Source: Plantimonas leprariae (GTDB lineage: Bacteria > Pseudomonadota > Alphaproteobacteria > Rhizobiales > Rhizobiaceae). From it: a stretch of DNA of 64,000 nucleotides. Numbering within the stretch: position 1 is the first letter of the stretch; the number at the start of each line of letters is the position of its first letter. The DNA is taken from positions 62,001 through 126,000 of the forward strand of contig NZ_VZDO01000012.1 in NCBI RefSeq assembly GCF_008802405.1, written 5' to 3'. Positions 8,276-17,684 of this stretch are shown here, in pieces. Position numbers and translations under genes: made by a program. The notes under the pieces were generated by a model. That model was given only the letters and a program-made list of their open reading frames with translations, made no database searches and was not told the origin of the DNA.

Positions 8276-9243
8276 CGTGCGCGCGGGTCGAGGACGCGAT
8301 ACAGCGCGTCGGAAAGCTTGTTGATGCCGACGAACACTGCGCCGATCACCAGCGTCGCGCCGAGCACGGCGGCCATGTCGGCATTCAGCAGCGCGACCGT
8401 CAGGTAGTTGCCGATGCCGGGCCACGAGAACACCGTCTCGACCATCACCGAGCCTTCCAGCAGGCCGGCATAGGACAGCGCGCAGACGGTGAGGAGCGGC
8501 ACGCGGATCGGCCGGAACGCGTGCCGCCAGAGCACGAGCCGTTCCGGCAGGCCCTTCACCCGCGCGGTGGTGACGTATTCCTGCGCGAGTTGGTCGAGCA
8601 TGAAGGAGCGCGTCATGCGCGAGATGTAGGCGAGGCTGAAGAAGCCGAGCACCGAGGCCGGCAGCGCGAGGTGCGACAGCGCGTTCCAGAAGATCTCGCT
8701 GTCGCCCGCCAGGAGGCTGTCGACGAGAAGCAGACCCGTCACCGGCTCGACCATGCCGTCGTAGTAGACCTCCAGCCGGCCGGGCCCGCTCACCCACTGG
8801 AGCTTGGCGTAGAACAGCGCGAGGCCGACGAGGCCCAGCCAGAAAGCCGGCACCGCGTAGCCGAACAGCCCGACGATGCGGATCGCCTGATCGGTGAGGC
8901 TGCCGCGCCGGCTGGCGGCGTAGACGCCCATCGGCACGCCGAGCGCGATGCCGATGACGATGCCGAGCGTCGCCATCTCCAGCGTCGCCGGGAAGACGCG
9001 CGCCAGATCCTCCGCCACCGGGCGGCCGGTCGAGACGGAGGTGCCGAGATGGCCGGTGACGACGTCGCCCACATAGGATGCGAACTGCACGATCGCCGGG
9101 CGGTCGAGGCCGAGTTCGGCGCGGGCCGCCTCGTAGACCGCTTTGGGCGCGCGGTCGCCGACCAGCGCCAGCACCGGATCGATCGGCACGACCCGGCCGA
9201 TGAAGAAGGTGATGGCGAGAAGGCCGAGGAAGGTCAGAGCCAC
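8272..9243 (-). CDS. Dipeptide/oligopeptide ABC transporter permease (DppB-like), first gene of operon; start uncertain
   Basis: The product is at least 323 aa, with the DppB hallmarks VVPIDPVLALVGD, the HLGTSVSTGRPVAEDL loop and the EAA-type segment GLPERLVLWRHAFR. The coordinate given uses GTG 9243, the only standard start before the conserved region, but it has no ribosome-binding site and would clip the first membrane span. The frame stays open upstream to a TAA near 9369, and a CTG at 9346-9348 preceded by GGAAGG would restore a full first span (about 35 more residues). The promoter region lies between this gene and the divergent binding-protein gene. Confidence 0.88.
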   Translation of the reverse strand: MALTFLGLLAITFFIGRVVPIDPVLALVGDRAPKAVYEAARAELGLDRPAIVQFASYVGDVVTGHLGTSVSTGRPVAEDLARVFPATLEMATLGIVIGIALGVPMGVYAASRRGSLTDQAIRIVGLFGYAVPAFWLGLVGLALFYAKLQWVSGPGRLEVYYDGMVEPVTGLLLVDSLLAGDSEIFWNALSHLALPASVLGFFSLAYISRMTRSFMLDQLAQEYVTTARVKGLPERLVLWRHAFRPIRVPLLTVCALSYAGLLEGSVMVETVFSWPGIGNYLTVALLNADMAAVLGATLVIGAVFVGINKLSDALYRVLDPRAR

Positions 9244-9404
9244 CGAAACGACGAAGCCCGCGGCCGCCTTCGGATGCGCCAGCCTCGACCGCGGCCGGGC
9301 CGTCGGCGCGGCCGCGGCGGTGATGGCGGCATCGGGTTCGAAGGCCAGCGCGCGTTTCCTTCCGGCTTATCGGCTTCCCGAATCGTGCGAGGGGAAGATT
9401 TCGC

Positions 9405-9433
9405 TTGGAGCATACAAATCGCTTTGCTCTATT
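9405..9433 (+). promoter_or_regulatory. Candidate sigma-70 promoter for the peptide-binding protein gene
   Basis: TTGGAG (9405-9410) and TCTATT (9428-9433) are spaced by 17 nt in a locally AT-richer part of the divergent intergenic region. This would place the transcript start about 55 nt before the binding-protein ATG. The match is by eye and moderate. Confidence 0.35.
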
Positions 9434-9497
9434 CCAACGCATTCTCGCCGGCATCGGGATTCGACGCAGGCGAAGGCGTTCGAAAAGGAGAACGGTG

Positions 9498-11090
9498 ATG
9501 AGAATGCTGAAGGCCGCGGCGATCGCGGCGCTTTCGATCACACCGCTCCAGCTCGGTGCTGCGCTGGCCGCGACGCCCGCCTCGACACTCGTCGTCGCGC
9601 AGAACATCGACGACATCGTCAGCATCGACCCGGCGGAAGCCTACGAGTTCTCCTCCGGCGAATACGTGACGCAGACCTACGACCGGCTCGTCCAGTACGA
9701 CGCGCCCGACCTGAAGACGCTGGCGCCGGGCCTTGCCACGCAATGGCAGGCGGACGAGGCGGCGAAGACCATCACCTTCACGCTGCGCGACGGCGTTTCC
9801 TTCTCGTCAGGCAATCCGGTCCGGGCGGAGGACGTGCTCTATTCGTGGAAGCGGGTCCTCTTCCTCAACAAGTCGCCGGCCTTCCTCCTGACGCAGCTCG
9901 GCTGGACGCCGGAGAACTTCGCCTCGAAGGTGAAGGCGGAGGGCAATAAGGTGACGCTGTCCTACGAAGGCGGCCTGTCGCCGGCTTTCGTGCTGAACGT
10001 CCTCGCCTCCCGCCCCGCCTCGGTCGTCGACGAGGCGACCGTCGCCTCGCACGAGGAGAGCGGCGACATGGGCAACGCCTGGCTGAAGGCGAATTCGGCC
10101 GGCACCGGGCCGTTCGTCCTGAAGACCTACCGGCCGGCGGAACTCCTGAACCTCGCCGCGAACCCGAACTATTTCGGCGGCGCGCCGGCGCTGAAGTCGG
10201 TGATCATCCGCCACGTGGCGGAAGCCGCGACGCAGCAGCTCCTTCTGGAGAGCGGCGACGTCGACATGGCGAAGAACCTGACGCCGGACCAGATCGGCCG
10301 TATTTCGACGGAGGGCAAGTTCACCGTCGAGACCTATCCGCAGGCGGCGGTCCACTTCCTCAGCCTGAACCAGAAAAAGGAGGCGCTGACGAACCCGGCC
10401 GTCTGGGAGGCGGCGCGCTATCTCGTGAACTACAAGGGCATGACGGACAGTTTCCTGAAAGGTCAGATGCAGGTGCATCAGGCCTTCTGGCCGGCCGGCT
10501 TCCCCGGCTCGCTGGACGACAACCCGTTCACCTACGATCCCACCAAGGCGAAGAAGATCCTCGCCGATGCCGGGGTGCAGACGCCGATCGACGTGACGCT
10601 GGACGTCATCAATTCCGCCCCCTTCACCGACATGGCGCAGTCGCTGCAGGCGGGCTTCGCCGAGGCCGGCATCAACCTGAAGATCCTGCCGGGAACGGGT
10701 AGCCAGGTGATCACCAAGTATCGCGCCCGGACGCACGAGGCGATGCTGCTCTACTGGGGGCCGGACTTGATGGACCCCGATTCCAACGCCCGCGCCTTCG
10801 CCTACAACGAGGACAATTCCGACGGGAACTATCAGGCGACGACCACCTGGCGGAACGGCTGGGCGGTGCCGGACGAGATGAACAAGCAAGTCGTCGCCGC
10901 GCGGGCCGAGACCGACCCGAAGAAGCGCGACGCGATGTATGTCGACCTGCAGCGCAAGGTGCAGGCGAAGTCGCCCATCGTCGTAATGCTGCAGGCGACG
11001 ACGCAGGTGGCGATGGCGAAGAACGTCTCCGGCTACGTCAACGGCGCGGTGTCGGACTTCGTGTTCTACCGGCTCGTCAAGAAGGGCTGA
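9498..11090 (+). CDS. Peptide ABC transporter substrate-binding protein (DppA/OppA family, SBP_bac_5)
   Basis: The product is 530 aa with a Sec signal peptide cleaved near residue 24 (GAALA). The mature protein shows the family blocks YDRLVQYDAPDLKTLAPGLA, TITFTLRDGVSFSSGNPV and the AEDVLYSWKR helix, then the C-terminal lobe with QVAMAKNVSGY. It captures peptides or related compounds in the periplasm for the divergently transcribed permease/ATPase operon. The ATG at 9498 follows AGGAG at 9486-9490; in-frame codons further upstream encode an Arg-rich, non-signal stretch. The 3' end overlaps the convergent ArsB-like gene by 14 bp. Confidence 0.92.
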   Translation: MRMLKAAAIAALSITPLQLGAALAATPASTLVVAQNIDDIVSIDPAEAYEFSSGEYVTQTYDRLVQYDAPDLKTLAPGLATQWQADEAAKTITFTLRDGVSFSSGNPVRAEDVLYSWKRVLFLNKSPAFLLTQLGWTPENFASKVKAEGNKVTLSYEGGLSPAFVLNVLASRPASVVDEATVASHEESGDMGNAWLKANSAGTGPFVLKTYRPAELLNLAANPNYFGGAPALKSVIIRHVAEAATQQLLLESGDVDMAKNLTPDQIGRISTEGKFTVETYPQAAVHFLSLNQKKEALTNPAVWEAARYLVNYKGMTDSFLKGQMQVHQAFWPAGFPGSLDDNPFTYDPTKAKKILADAGVQTPIDVTLDVINSAPFTDMAQSLQAGFAEAGINLKILPGTGSQVITKYRARTHEAMLLYWGPDLMDPDSNARAFAYNEDNSDGNYQATTTWRNGWAVPDEMNKQVVAARAETDPKKRDAMYVDLQRKVQAKSPIVVMLQATTQVAMAKNVSGYVNGAVSDFVFYRLVKKG

Positions 11091-12345
11091 GCCACCCCTG
11101 GAACAGCACCGCCGCGAGCGCGGGAAGCAGCGCGGCAGGCATCACGACGAGGCCGAGCCGCAGGAAGCGCCACGCGCCGAACGACAGTCCCTCGCGCTTC
11201 AGCGCCGCGAGCCAGAGGATCGTCGCCAGCGAGCCGGTGACGGAAAGGTTCGGGCCGAGGTCGACGCCGATCAGGATCGCGTCGACCACCTGCGGCGGCA
11301 GGTGCGCCGCGGTGGTGAAGCTTCCGGCGACGAGGCCGAGCGGCAGGTTGTTCGTCAGGTTCGTGCCGACCGCCGTCGCGGCGCCGGCGAGAAGCGCGCC
11401 GAGCGAGGGCCGGGCATTGAGCGGCCCCTCGAAGGCCGCGGTCATGGCGCTTTCGAGGCCGCTGAGTTCCAGCGCGCGGACGATCACGAAGAGGCCGGCG
11501 ACGAGCACCAGCGTCGTCCAGGACACGCCCTTCAGCATCGGCCAGGGGCTCAAGCGTTCGCCGATCACCACGGCGAGCGCGGTGAGGACGCCCGCGATCG
11601 CGGTCGGCCACCCGAGATCGGAGCCGAGCGCGGAGGCCGCAAGGAGCACCACCGTCGTCGCCGCGATGCCGAAGGCGGCGATCCTGCCGCCGCGCGTGAG
11701 TTCGGGCACCTCGACGTCGAGGCTCGTCGATCCTTCCAGCTCCCGCCGCTGCGTCCAGCGAAGCGCCCAATAGGTCGCGGCGATGCTGAGGATCGAGGGG
11801 ACGCCGAACCGCATGAGCCATTCGCCGAGCGGCGGCATCGCCTCGCCGAAGAGCACGAGGTTCGCCGGGTTCGAGATCGGCAGCACGAAGGAAGCGGCGT
11901 TGGCGATGAAGGCGCAGACGAGGAGGTAGGGCACCGCCGACGGTGCCTTCGCCGCTCGCGCCACTGCCGCGACGGCCGGTGTCAGCACCACCGCCGTCGC
12001 GTCGTTGGAAAGGAACACGGTGACGACCGTCCCGACGAGGTAGACGAGCGCGAACAGCCGGCGCGGCGAGCCGCGCGCGCGCCGGGCGGCGATGGCGGCC
12101 AGGTAGTCGAACAGACCCTCCAGCCGCGCCGCTTCCGCGAGCAGCATCATGCCGGCGAGGAAGAGGTAGACGTCGGTGCCGGATGCCACGCCGCGTCCGA
12201 CCTCGGCGAGCGGCAGGAAACCTGCGAAAAACAGGGCCGCCGCGCCGGCGACCGCGAACAGCCATTCCGGCATGCGGAAGGGGCGCACGATGACGCCCGC
12301 GACGGCGGCGGCGCTCAGAAGCCAGACGGCGACGTTCGAACTCAC
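11077..12345 (-). CDS. ArsB/SLC13-like inner-membrane anion transporter
   Basis: The product is a 422-aa, very hydrophobic protein with roughly ten to eleven membrane segments. It resembles the ArsB/NhaD (ion-transporter superfamily) fold: paired re-entrant motifs are visible as FLSNDATAVVLTPAV in the first half and GTNLTNNLPLGLV in the second, each with the SND/TNN signature loops. Members export arsenite or carry dicarboxylates or Na+. No arsR, arsC or arsH is adjacent, so arsenite export is only one possibility and I leave the substrate open. The gene overlaps the end of the convergent binding-protein gene by 14 bp. Confidence 0.75.
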   Translation of the reverse strand: MSSNVAVWLLSAAAVAGVIVRPFRMPEWLFAVAGAAALFFAGFLPLAEVGRGVASGTDVYLFLAGMMLLAEAARLEGLFDYLAAIAARRARGSPRRLFALVYLVGTVVTVFLSNDATAVVLTPAVAAVARAAKAPSAVPYLLVCAFIANAASFVLPISNPANLVLFGEAMPPLGEWLMRFGVPSILSIAATYWALRWTQRRELEGSTSLDVEVPELTRGGRIAAFGIAATTVVLLAASALGSDLGWPTAIAGVLTALAVVIGERLSPWPMLKGVSWTTLVLVAGLFVIVRALELSGLESAMTAAFEGPLNARPSLGALLAGAATAVGTNLTNNLPLGLVAGSFTTAAHLPPQVVDAILIGVDLGPNLSVTGSLATILWLAALKREGLSFGAWRFLRLGLVVMPAALLPALAAVLFQGWLSPS

Positions 12346-12385
12346 GACAACAAACGCCGCCTTCGGATGGATTGGATCGGCCCGC

Positions 12386-13777
12386 TCACTCGCCCCTGCA
12401 GGCGGCGGCGACCTTCGGCGCGGATACGAGCCAGAGGACCAGACCGCAGAGCGCGAAGGCGCCGAGCGAGAGGTATGCCACCGAGAAGCCGTAGCGGGAG
12501 ACGATCACGCCGGCAATCGCGGGGCTGAGCGAAGCGCCGACGCCCTGCACGGTCATCACCGCGCCGAGGCCGGCATTGATGCGGCCCGTGCCGTTCAGGA
12601 TGCGCGCGACGAGACCCGGCACCGCGACGCCGAGCAGCCCCGCGCCGACGCCGTCGAGCATCTGCACGGGTACGAGCGCATAGGGGCTCGGCCACAGCCC
12701 GGCGATCAGACCGCGGATCGGCAGCGCGGCGAGCGCCGCGATGAGGAGCAGGAAGTAGCCGCGCCGTCCTGCGAAACCGGCGGCGAGTAGCGCCACGGGA
12801 ATCATGACGAGCTGCGCGATGATCACCGTCGCGGCCGTGTAGGAGACCGGGTCGGCGAGCAGCGTCCTCACCAGCGAAGGTTCGGCGGCGGGCCGGCCCG
12901 GCTTGGCCGTGGCGGGCGCGGGACCGGTCGCGGCGACCTCGCCCCCGGCAGCGGGCGCCGGCTGCGTGGCTTGAGCGTTGCCCTGCGTCTCGTTTATCTG
13001 CTGCGCGGCGACCTGCTGGCCGAGCAGCGGCAGCATCGCGCCGTTGCCGAAGTGGAAGAGCATCAGCGTCGCGGCCAAGATCAGCAGCGGCGTCGACAGC
13101 CAGAGCACGCTGAACCCGGGCTGTTCGGCGTCGGCTTCGCCGGCTTCGCTCCGCTCGCGCCCGCGCGCCGCGTCGTGGTCGATGTCGCCGGGCCGGATGG
13201 CGAGGACCGCGACGATCGATCCGACAGCCATCAGGGTCATCAGGACGAAGACGGCGGGCAGCCCGAACTCGTAGCCGAAGAAGCCGGCACCGGCCGCCGC
13301 GAAGACGTTGCCGCCGTGGTTCCACGCCTCGTTGCGGCCGAGCTGCTCGCTCAACCCCTTCTGGCCGACGAGCCCGAGCGTGAGGCTGGCCAGCGCCGGA
13401 CCGATCGCCGCGCCGGCGATGCCGGTGGCGATCTGCGAGGCCGCCACCAGCGGAAAGCTCGGCAGGAACAGGATGACGAGCGAGGCGACGATGGTCAGGC
13501 CGGCGCAGAATGCCACCATGAAGCGCTTGGCCTTCGAGGCGTCGGCGAGCGCCCCGAGCGGCGTCGTCGCCAGCATGCCCGCGATCCCGCCGACCGTCAT
13601 CACGAGGCCGACGGCGGCCATGTCCCAGCCTCGGCCGACCAGGAAGATGCCGAGAAACGGGCCGAGCCCGTCGCGCACGTCGGCGAGGAAAAAGTTCACA
13701 GCCCCGAGCGCACGGACCGAACGCGAGCGACGACTGGATTGCGTCGCGGCTGCGCGCGGAACGGCGATGCTGCTCAT
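12386..13777 (-). CDS. MFS transporter with a long Ala/Pro/Gln-rich central loop
   Basis: The product is 463 aa with twelve predicted helices and MFS motif GALADASKAKRF after helix 2. The six-plus-six helix halves are separated by two unusual low-complexity segments: an acidic stretch around the central loop and a roughly 60-residue Gln/Ala/Pro-rich extension following VAAQQINETQGNAQATQ. Family members of this type have unknown substrates. ATG 13777 is used; a TTG 45 nt upstream would add 15 residues, and neither has a strong ribosome-binding site. It stands alone on the minus strand, downstream of the PAS-GGDEF-EAL gene with a 114-bp gap. Confidence 0.8.
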   Translation of the reverse strand: MSSIAVPRAAATQSSRRSRSVRALGAVNFFLADVRDGLGPFLGIFLVGRGWDMAAVGLVMTVGGIAGMLATTPLGALADASKAKRFMVAFCAGLTIVASLVILFLPSFPLVAASQIATGIAGAAIGPALASLTLGLVGQKGLSEQLGRNEAWNHGGNVFAAAGAGFFGYEFGLPAVFVLMTLMAVGSIVAVLAIRPGDIDHDAARGRERSEAGEADAEQPGFSVLWLSTPLLILAATLMLFHFGNGAMLPLLGQQVAAQQINETQGNAQATQPAPAAGGEVAATGPAPATAKPGRPAAEPSLVRTLLADPVSYTAATVIIAQLVMIPVALLAAGFAGRRGYFLLLIAALAALPIRGLIAGLWPSPYALVPVQMLDGVGAGLLGVAVPGLVARILNGTGRINAGLGAVMTVQGVGASLSPAIAGVIVSRYGFSVAYLSLGAFALCGLVLWLVSAPKVAAACRGE

Positions 13778-13891
13778 GGGTTTGTCCGGCTCAGTGAGTG
13801 ATCGCCGTTCGGCTCGCGGCAAACACTCCCGGCCGGCGGAAGTTCCCGCCGGCGGCGGGAGAGGTGCTGCCTCGTCCGCGGCCGGCGAGGT

Positions 13892-16441
13892 CTAGCGAAC
13901 GGCGACCAGCGAACGGCGGGCCGTTCGTCTGGCCGGCGACTTCGCGGCACCGCGCGCTTCGGCCACGAAGGCTTCCAGGAAGTGGCGCACGCGCGACGCG
14001 GCCATCGGCTTGCCGAACACGAAGCCCTGGACGATCTCGCAGCGCGCCTTGCGCAGCATCGCGACTTCTGCCGCCGTCTCGGCGCCTTCCGCGACCGCCC
14101 CCATGCCGAGGTTGCGCGCAAGACCGATGAGCGCGCCGACGATCGCTTCCGAGCCCTTGTCCACCAGCATCTGTGAAACGAAGGAGCGGTCGATCTTGAG
14201 GTAGGACACCGGGAACCTGCGCAGGTGCGTCAAGGACGCGTATCCGGTGCCGAAATCGTCGAGCGCCAGCCGGATCCCGGCCTCGTGCAGACGGCGCAGC
14301 GACGGGCCGATGATGCTGGCGTCGTCGTCGAGGAGGGTGCGCTCCGTCACCTCGATCTCAAGCGCGGAAGCGGGCAAGGCAGCCGATCGAAGCGTCGCCA
14401 GCACGCGGTCCGCCAGATCGCGCCCTTCGCCGTCTCGGGCGAACTCGCGCGGCCCGACATTCAGCGCGACGTGCCCGAACGGCACGCCGGAGCCGCTCCA
14501 GTCCCGCATGTCGGCGACGACGCGATCCAGCATGCGCGAGCCGAGGCGCATGGCGAGATCGGGATCCTCGAAGGCCTCGGCGATCTCGCCCGGCGAGCGC
14601 AGCCCGCTGTCGTCCGTCCACCGGAGGAGCGCCTCGAAGCCGATCACCTTGCCCGAGGCCAGCGAGACCTTCGGCTGGTAGAACGGCATGACGCAGTCGC
14701 GGTCCAGGGCGTCGCGGGTGCGCTGAAGCACCTTCGTCCGCCGAACGGCCTCGACCCGCATCGAGGCATCGAAGGCGAGGCTCCGGTTCCGGCCCGCCGC
14801 CTTCGCTGCGCGGAGCGCCAGGTCGGCGTTCCTGAGGAGCGCGGCGGGATCGAGGTCGTGTTCCGGAAAGACGGCCCAGCCGAGGCTCGGCGTGCATTCG
14901 AACGTCGCTCCGGCATGAGCTACCGGATGACGAAGCAGCGGCAGGCAGGCGGTGACCGCCTCGTCCAGCGACGAGCTGCCGTTCGGCAGGGGCACGATCA
15001 TCCCGAACTCGTCGGCACCGAACCGCGCGACGGTGCCGCCCGCCGGGCAGGCCGCCTTCAGCCGATCCGCGGTCGCTCGCAGCATCGCGTCGCCGGCATC
15101 GAGCCCGAGCGTGTCGTTGATCTCCTTGAAGCGATCGAGGTCGACGAGAACCACGCCCACCGAACTTCCGTCCGCGACGGCCTTCCGGATGGCTGCCTCG
15201 AGCTCGATATGGAAAAGCGTGCGGTTCGCGGTCTGCGTGAGGTTGTCGGTGTGCGCGGCGAGCCAGGTCCGGCGCTCGGCCTGCTTCAGGTCGGTGATGT
15301 CCTGAAGCGTGCCGATATGGAGGACGACGTTTCCCGCCGCGTCGCGGAAGACGCGGTTGCGGCCTTCGATCCAGCGCTCTTCGCCGGACGGCAGAGCCAG
15401 GCGGAAAGTGCTCGGCGGCACGTCCCGCCCGGCGTTCACGGCGAGCGAGAATTCCGCCCGGATCCGCGCGCGGTCGTCGGGGTGGATCCGTTCGACGAAG
15501 GCTTCGTGCGAGGTCGAGGCATCCGGCTCGATCCGCATCATCGCGAAGAGTTCGGGCGACCAGATCTGCCGTCCGGTCACCATATCCAGTTCCCAGGTCG
15601 CGAGCCCCGTCGCCTCCACGGCGAGGCGCAGGCGCTGCTCGCTGTCGCGGACGCGCTTGTCGGCCATGCGCCGGTCGTGGATATCGGTGACGATGCCGAC
15701 CCAGTCCGAGACCGTGCCGTCCTCGCGCAGCAGCGGCGTCGCATGGTCCTCGACCCAGCGCCAGTCGCCGGACCGGTGCTGCAGCCGGTACTCGATCAGC
15801 AGGCTCTTTCCCTCGATCATGGCTCGATCGGTCGCGACCTGCGCATGCTCGCGATCGTCCGCATGGAGAAAGCCGAGCCAGTCGTCGGCGTCGTCGGCGT
15901 CGTCCTGCCGTCCGGTGAACTCGAACCAGCCCCGCCGCTCCGTGATGCCGGTCGCGACGTCGAAGTGCCAGACGATCTCGGACGTCGCCTCGATCAGCGC
16001 CTTGTTCAGCCGGGCCGACCTGTCGAGGGCGCGCGCGGCCTCGTGCTCGGCGGTGATGTTTCTTGAGGTGACGAGCAGACGCGAGGCGCCCTGCCCCGCA
16101 TGCGGAACCGGAACGATGGTGCTCCGCCAGGCCTCCAGAGCCGCGTCGCGGCCGATCCGGACGCAGGAGACCTCCGCGACGCCGGTCCGGCCTGCCACGA
16201 GAACGGCCCGCCCGGCTTCGGCCCGGCTTTCGGCCGCCCAGAGTTCGCTCCACCGGCGTCCGACGGGCGATGCCCCCGTATCGCCGAACGCGGCTTCGCA
16301 ACTCGGGTTCGCCGACAGCACGGTTCCATCGGGCGAGATGACTGAAACGCAGTCGCCGCTCGTCGCGAAGACGAGGCGCAGCACGTCTAAGCCCGGATCA
16401 GCGCGATATTCGTCGACGGACATGCCAGTTCGGTATTCCAC
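13892..16441 (-). CDS. PAS-GGDEF-EAL c-di-GMP signalling protein with GADEF variant
   Basis: The product is 849 aa with no membrane segment. Three PAS-type sensor domains (about residues 20-130, 145-260 and 265-385) are followed by a GGDEF domain (about 390-555) and an EAL domain (about 575-830). The cyclase motif reads GADEF at 475-479, a one-residue deviation from GG[DE]EF. The EAL domain keeps the catalytic pattern: EAL at 603-605, LNVGPREF, EVTE, and DDFGTGY around 716. This suggests c-di-GMP hydrolysis with a weakened or regulatory cyclase domain. The start is uncertain: GTG 16441 is given, ATG 16423 is six codons downstream, and neither has a clear ribosome-binding site. Confidence 0.88.
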   Translation of the reverse strand: MEYRTGMSVDEYRADPGLDVLRLVFATSGDCVSVISPDGTVLSANPSCEAAFGDTGASPVGRRWSELWAAESRAEAGRAVLVAGRTGVAEVSCVRIGRDAALEAWRSTIVPVPHAGQGASRLLVTSRNITAEHEAARALDRSARLNKALIEATSEIVWHFDVATGITERRGWFEFTGRQDDADDADDWLGFLHADDREHAQVATDRAMIEGKSLLIEYRLQHRSGDWRWVEDHATPLLREDGTVSDWVGIVTDIHDRRMADKRVRDSEQRLRLAVEATGLATWELDMVTGRQIWSPELFAMMRIEPDASTSHEAFVERIHPDDRARIRAEFSLAVNAGRDVPPSTFRLALPSGEERWIEGRNRVFRDAAGNVVLHIGTLQDITDLKQAERRTWLAAHTDNLTQTANRTLFHIELEAAIRKAVADGSSVGVVLVDLDRFKEINDTLGLDAGDAMLRATADRLKAACPAGGTVARFGADEFGMIVPLPNGSSSLDEAVTACLPLLRHPVAHAGATFECTPSLGWAVFPEHDLDPAALLRNADLALRAAKAAGRNRSLAFDASMRVEAVRRTKVLQRTRDALDRDCVMPFYQPKVSLASGKVIGFEALLRWTDDSGLRSPGEIAEAFEDPDLAMRLGSRMLDRVVADMRDWSGSGVPFGHVALNVGPREFARDGEGRDLADRVLATLRSAALPASALEIEVTERTLLDDDASIIGPSLRRLHEAGIRLALDDFGTGYASLTHLRRFPVSYLKIDRSFVSQMLVDKGSEAIVGALIGLARNLGMGAVAEGAETAAEVAMLRKARCEIVQGFVFGKPMAASRVRHFLEAFVAEARGAAKSPARRTARRSLVAVR

Positions 16442-16561
16442 ACATCCCGGATCTCGCCGGTGAGCACCATCATGCCGAGCAATCGTGAAGATTTCGGCTA
16501 TGGCTACGCATCCCCTTGACAGCGCAGGAGTTCCGCTGGATCGCAGTGGCGCCGGAGGGGG

Positions 16562-17590
16562 TCAGCGACCGCCCGGGCCGTCCTTGTCGACGGTGAGGAC
16601 GATCTTGCCGATATGCGAGCCTTCCTCCATGAGGACGTGCGCCTCGCCGGCGCAGGAGAGCGGCAGCACCCTGTGGATGACCGGACGCACGGCGCCAAAG
16701 TTGAGCAGCGGCCAGACCCGTTCTTCTAGCACTCTCGCGATCGCCGCCTTCTCGGCGACGCTTCGCGATCGGAGCGTCGATCCGGTGTGGACGAGGCGCT
16801 TCAGCATGATGCGCGACAGGTCGATCTCCACCTTCGGGCCCTTCAGGAAGGCGATCTGCACGATGCGCCCGTCCATGGCTGCCGCCTCGTGGTTTCGGGC
16901 GGCGTAGTCGCCGCCGACCATGTCGAGGATCACGTCGACGCCCTTGCCGCCCGTCGCGTCCCGGACGGCGGCGACGAAGTCCTCCTGCCGGTAGTCGATG
17001 GCGCGCGCCGCGCCGAGCTTCAGCATCGCGGCGCATTTTTCAGGCGAGCCGGCGGTCGCGAAGACGCGCGCGCCGAAGGCCTTGCCGAGCATGATCGCGG
17101 TGGTGCCGATGCCCGACGTGCCGCCGTGCACGAGGAGGCTTTGGCCGGGGCGAAGACCGCCGCGCTCGAATACGTTGGTCCAGACCGTGAAGAACGTCTC
17201 CGGGATCGCGGCCGCGGTCGTGAGATCCATCCCGTCCGGCACCGGCAGGGCATTCGTTTCATGGACGGTGCAGAACGGCGCATAGCCGCCGCCCGCCACC
17301 AGGGCGCAGACGGCATCGCCGACGCGCCAGCGCGAGACCCCCTCGCCGAGCAGCGCGACCCGTCCCGCGATTTCCAGGCCCGGTATGTCAGAAGCTCCGG
17401 GCGGCGGCGGATAACGGCCGAGGCGCTGCATGACGTCGGGCCGGTTCACGCCGGCCGCCGCGACCTCGACGAGCACCTCGCCGGGTCCGGGACGCGGCAC
17501 GGGCCGGCTTTGCGGAACGAGGGCGTCCGGGCCACCCGGCGCCGCGATGCCGATCGCCGTCATCGTTGCCGGCAGTTCGCCCGTCGCCAT
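16562..17590 (-). CDS. NAD(P)H quinone oxidoreductase, PIG3/zeta-crystallin-like MDR
   Basis: The product is 342 aa, from the zinc-free medium-chain dehydrogenase/reductase group. It has an N-terminal GroES-like fold with AAAGVNRPDVMQRLG, then a Rossmann domain with HGGTSGIGTTAIML as the NADPH-binding loop, and GGKGVDVILDMVGGDY. The sequence LLVHGGTSGIG together with YPPPPGASDIPGLEIAG is typical of the PIG3/quinone oxidoreductase family, which reduces quinones by one or two electrons. Structural zinc ligands are absent. ATG 17590 is used; ATG 17563 would give 333 aa and is also plausible. It is flanked by two c-di-GMP genes without evident functional link. Confidence 0.88.
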   Translation of the reverse strand: MATGELPATMTAIGIAAPGGPDALVPQSRPVPRPGPGEVLVEVAAAGVNRPDVMQRLGRYPPPPGASDIPGLEIAGRVALLGEGVSRWRVGDAVCALVAGGGYAPFCTVHETNALPVPDGMDLTTAAAIPETFFTVWTNVFERGGLRPGQSLLVHGGTSGIGTTAIMLGKAFGARVFATAGSPEKCAAMLKLGAARAIDYRQEDFVAAVRDATGGKGVDVILDMVGGDYAARNHEAAAMDGRIVQIAFLKGPKVEIDLSRIMLKRLVHTGSTLRSRSVAEKAAIARVLEERVWPLLNFGAVRPVIHRVLPLSCAGEAHVLMEEGSHIGKIVLTVDKDGPGGR

Positions 17591-17684
17591 GTCCAATTCC
17601 GATCCCGTCCGTCGCGTTCGCACCTCGACAGGAAGGGCGGCGAAAGACGACCGTCAAGGTCGGCGAGCGCTGCCGGGAGCGGGA

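Noticed and set aside
7370-9625. 751-aa minus-strand frame containing the DppC sequence
   Set aside because: Only the last 301 residues are protein-like; the rest is a shadow of the DppB-like gene in another frame. DppC starts at 8275.
11077-12345. Assigning the carrier as arsenite efflux pump ArsB
   Set aside because: Fold and loops fit the superfamily, but no arsR, arsC or arsH is nearby, so the substrate remains open.
14225-16066. 613-aa plus-strand frame opposite the PAS-GGDEF-EAL gene
   Set aside because: GC-rich antisense frame with no recognisable domains; the minus-strand gene has complete motifs.
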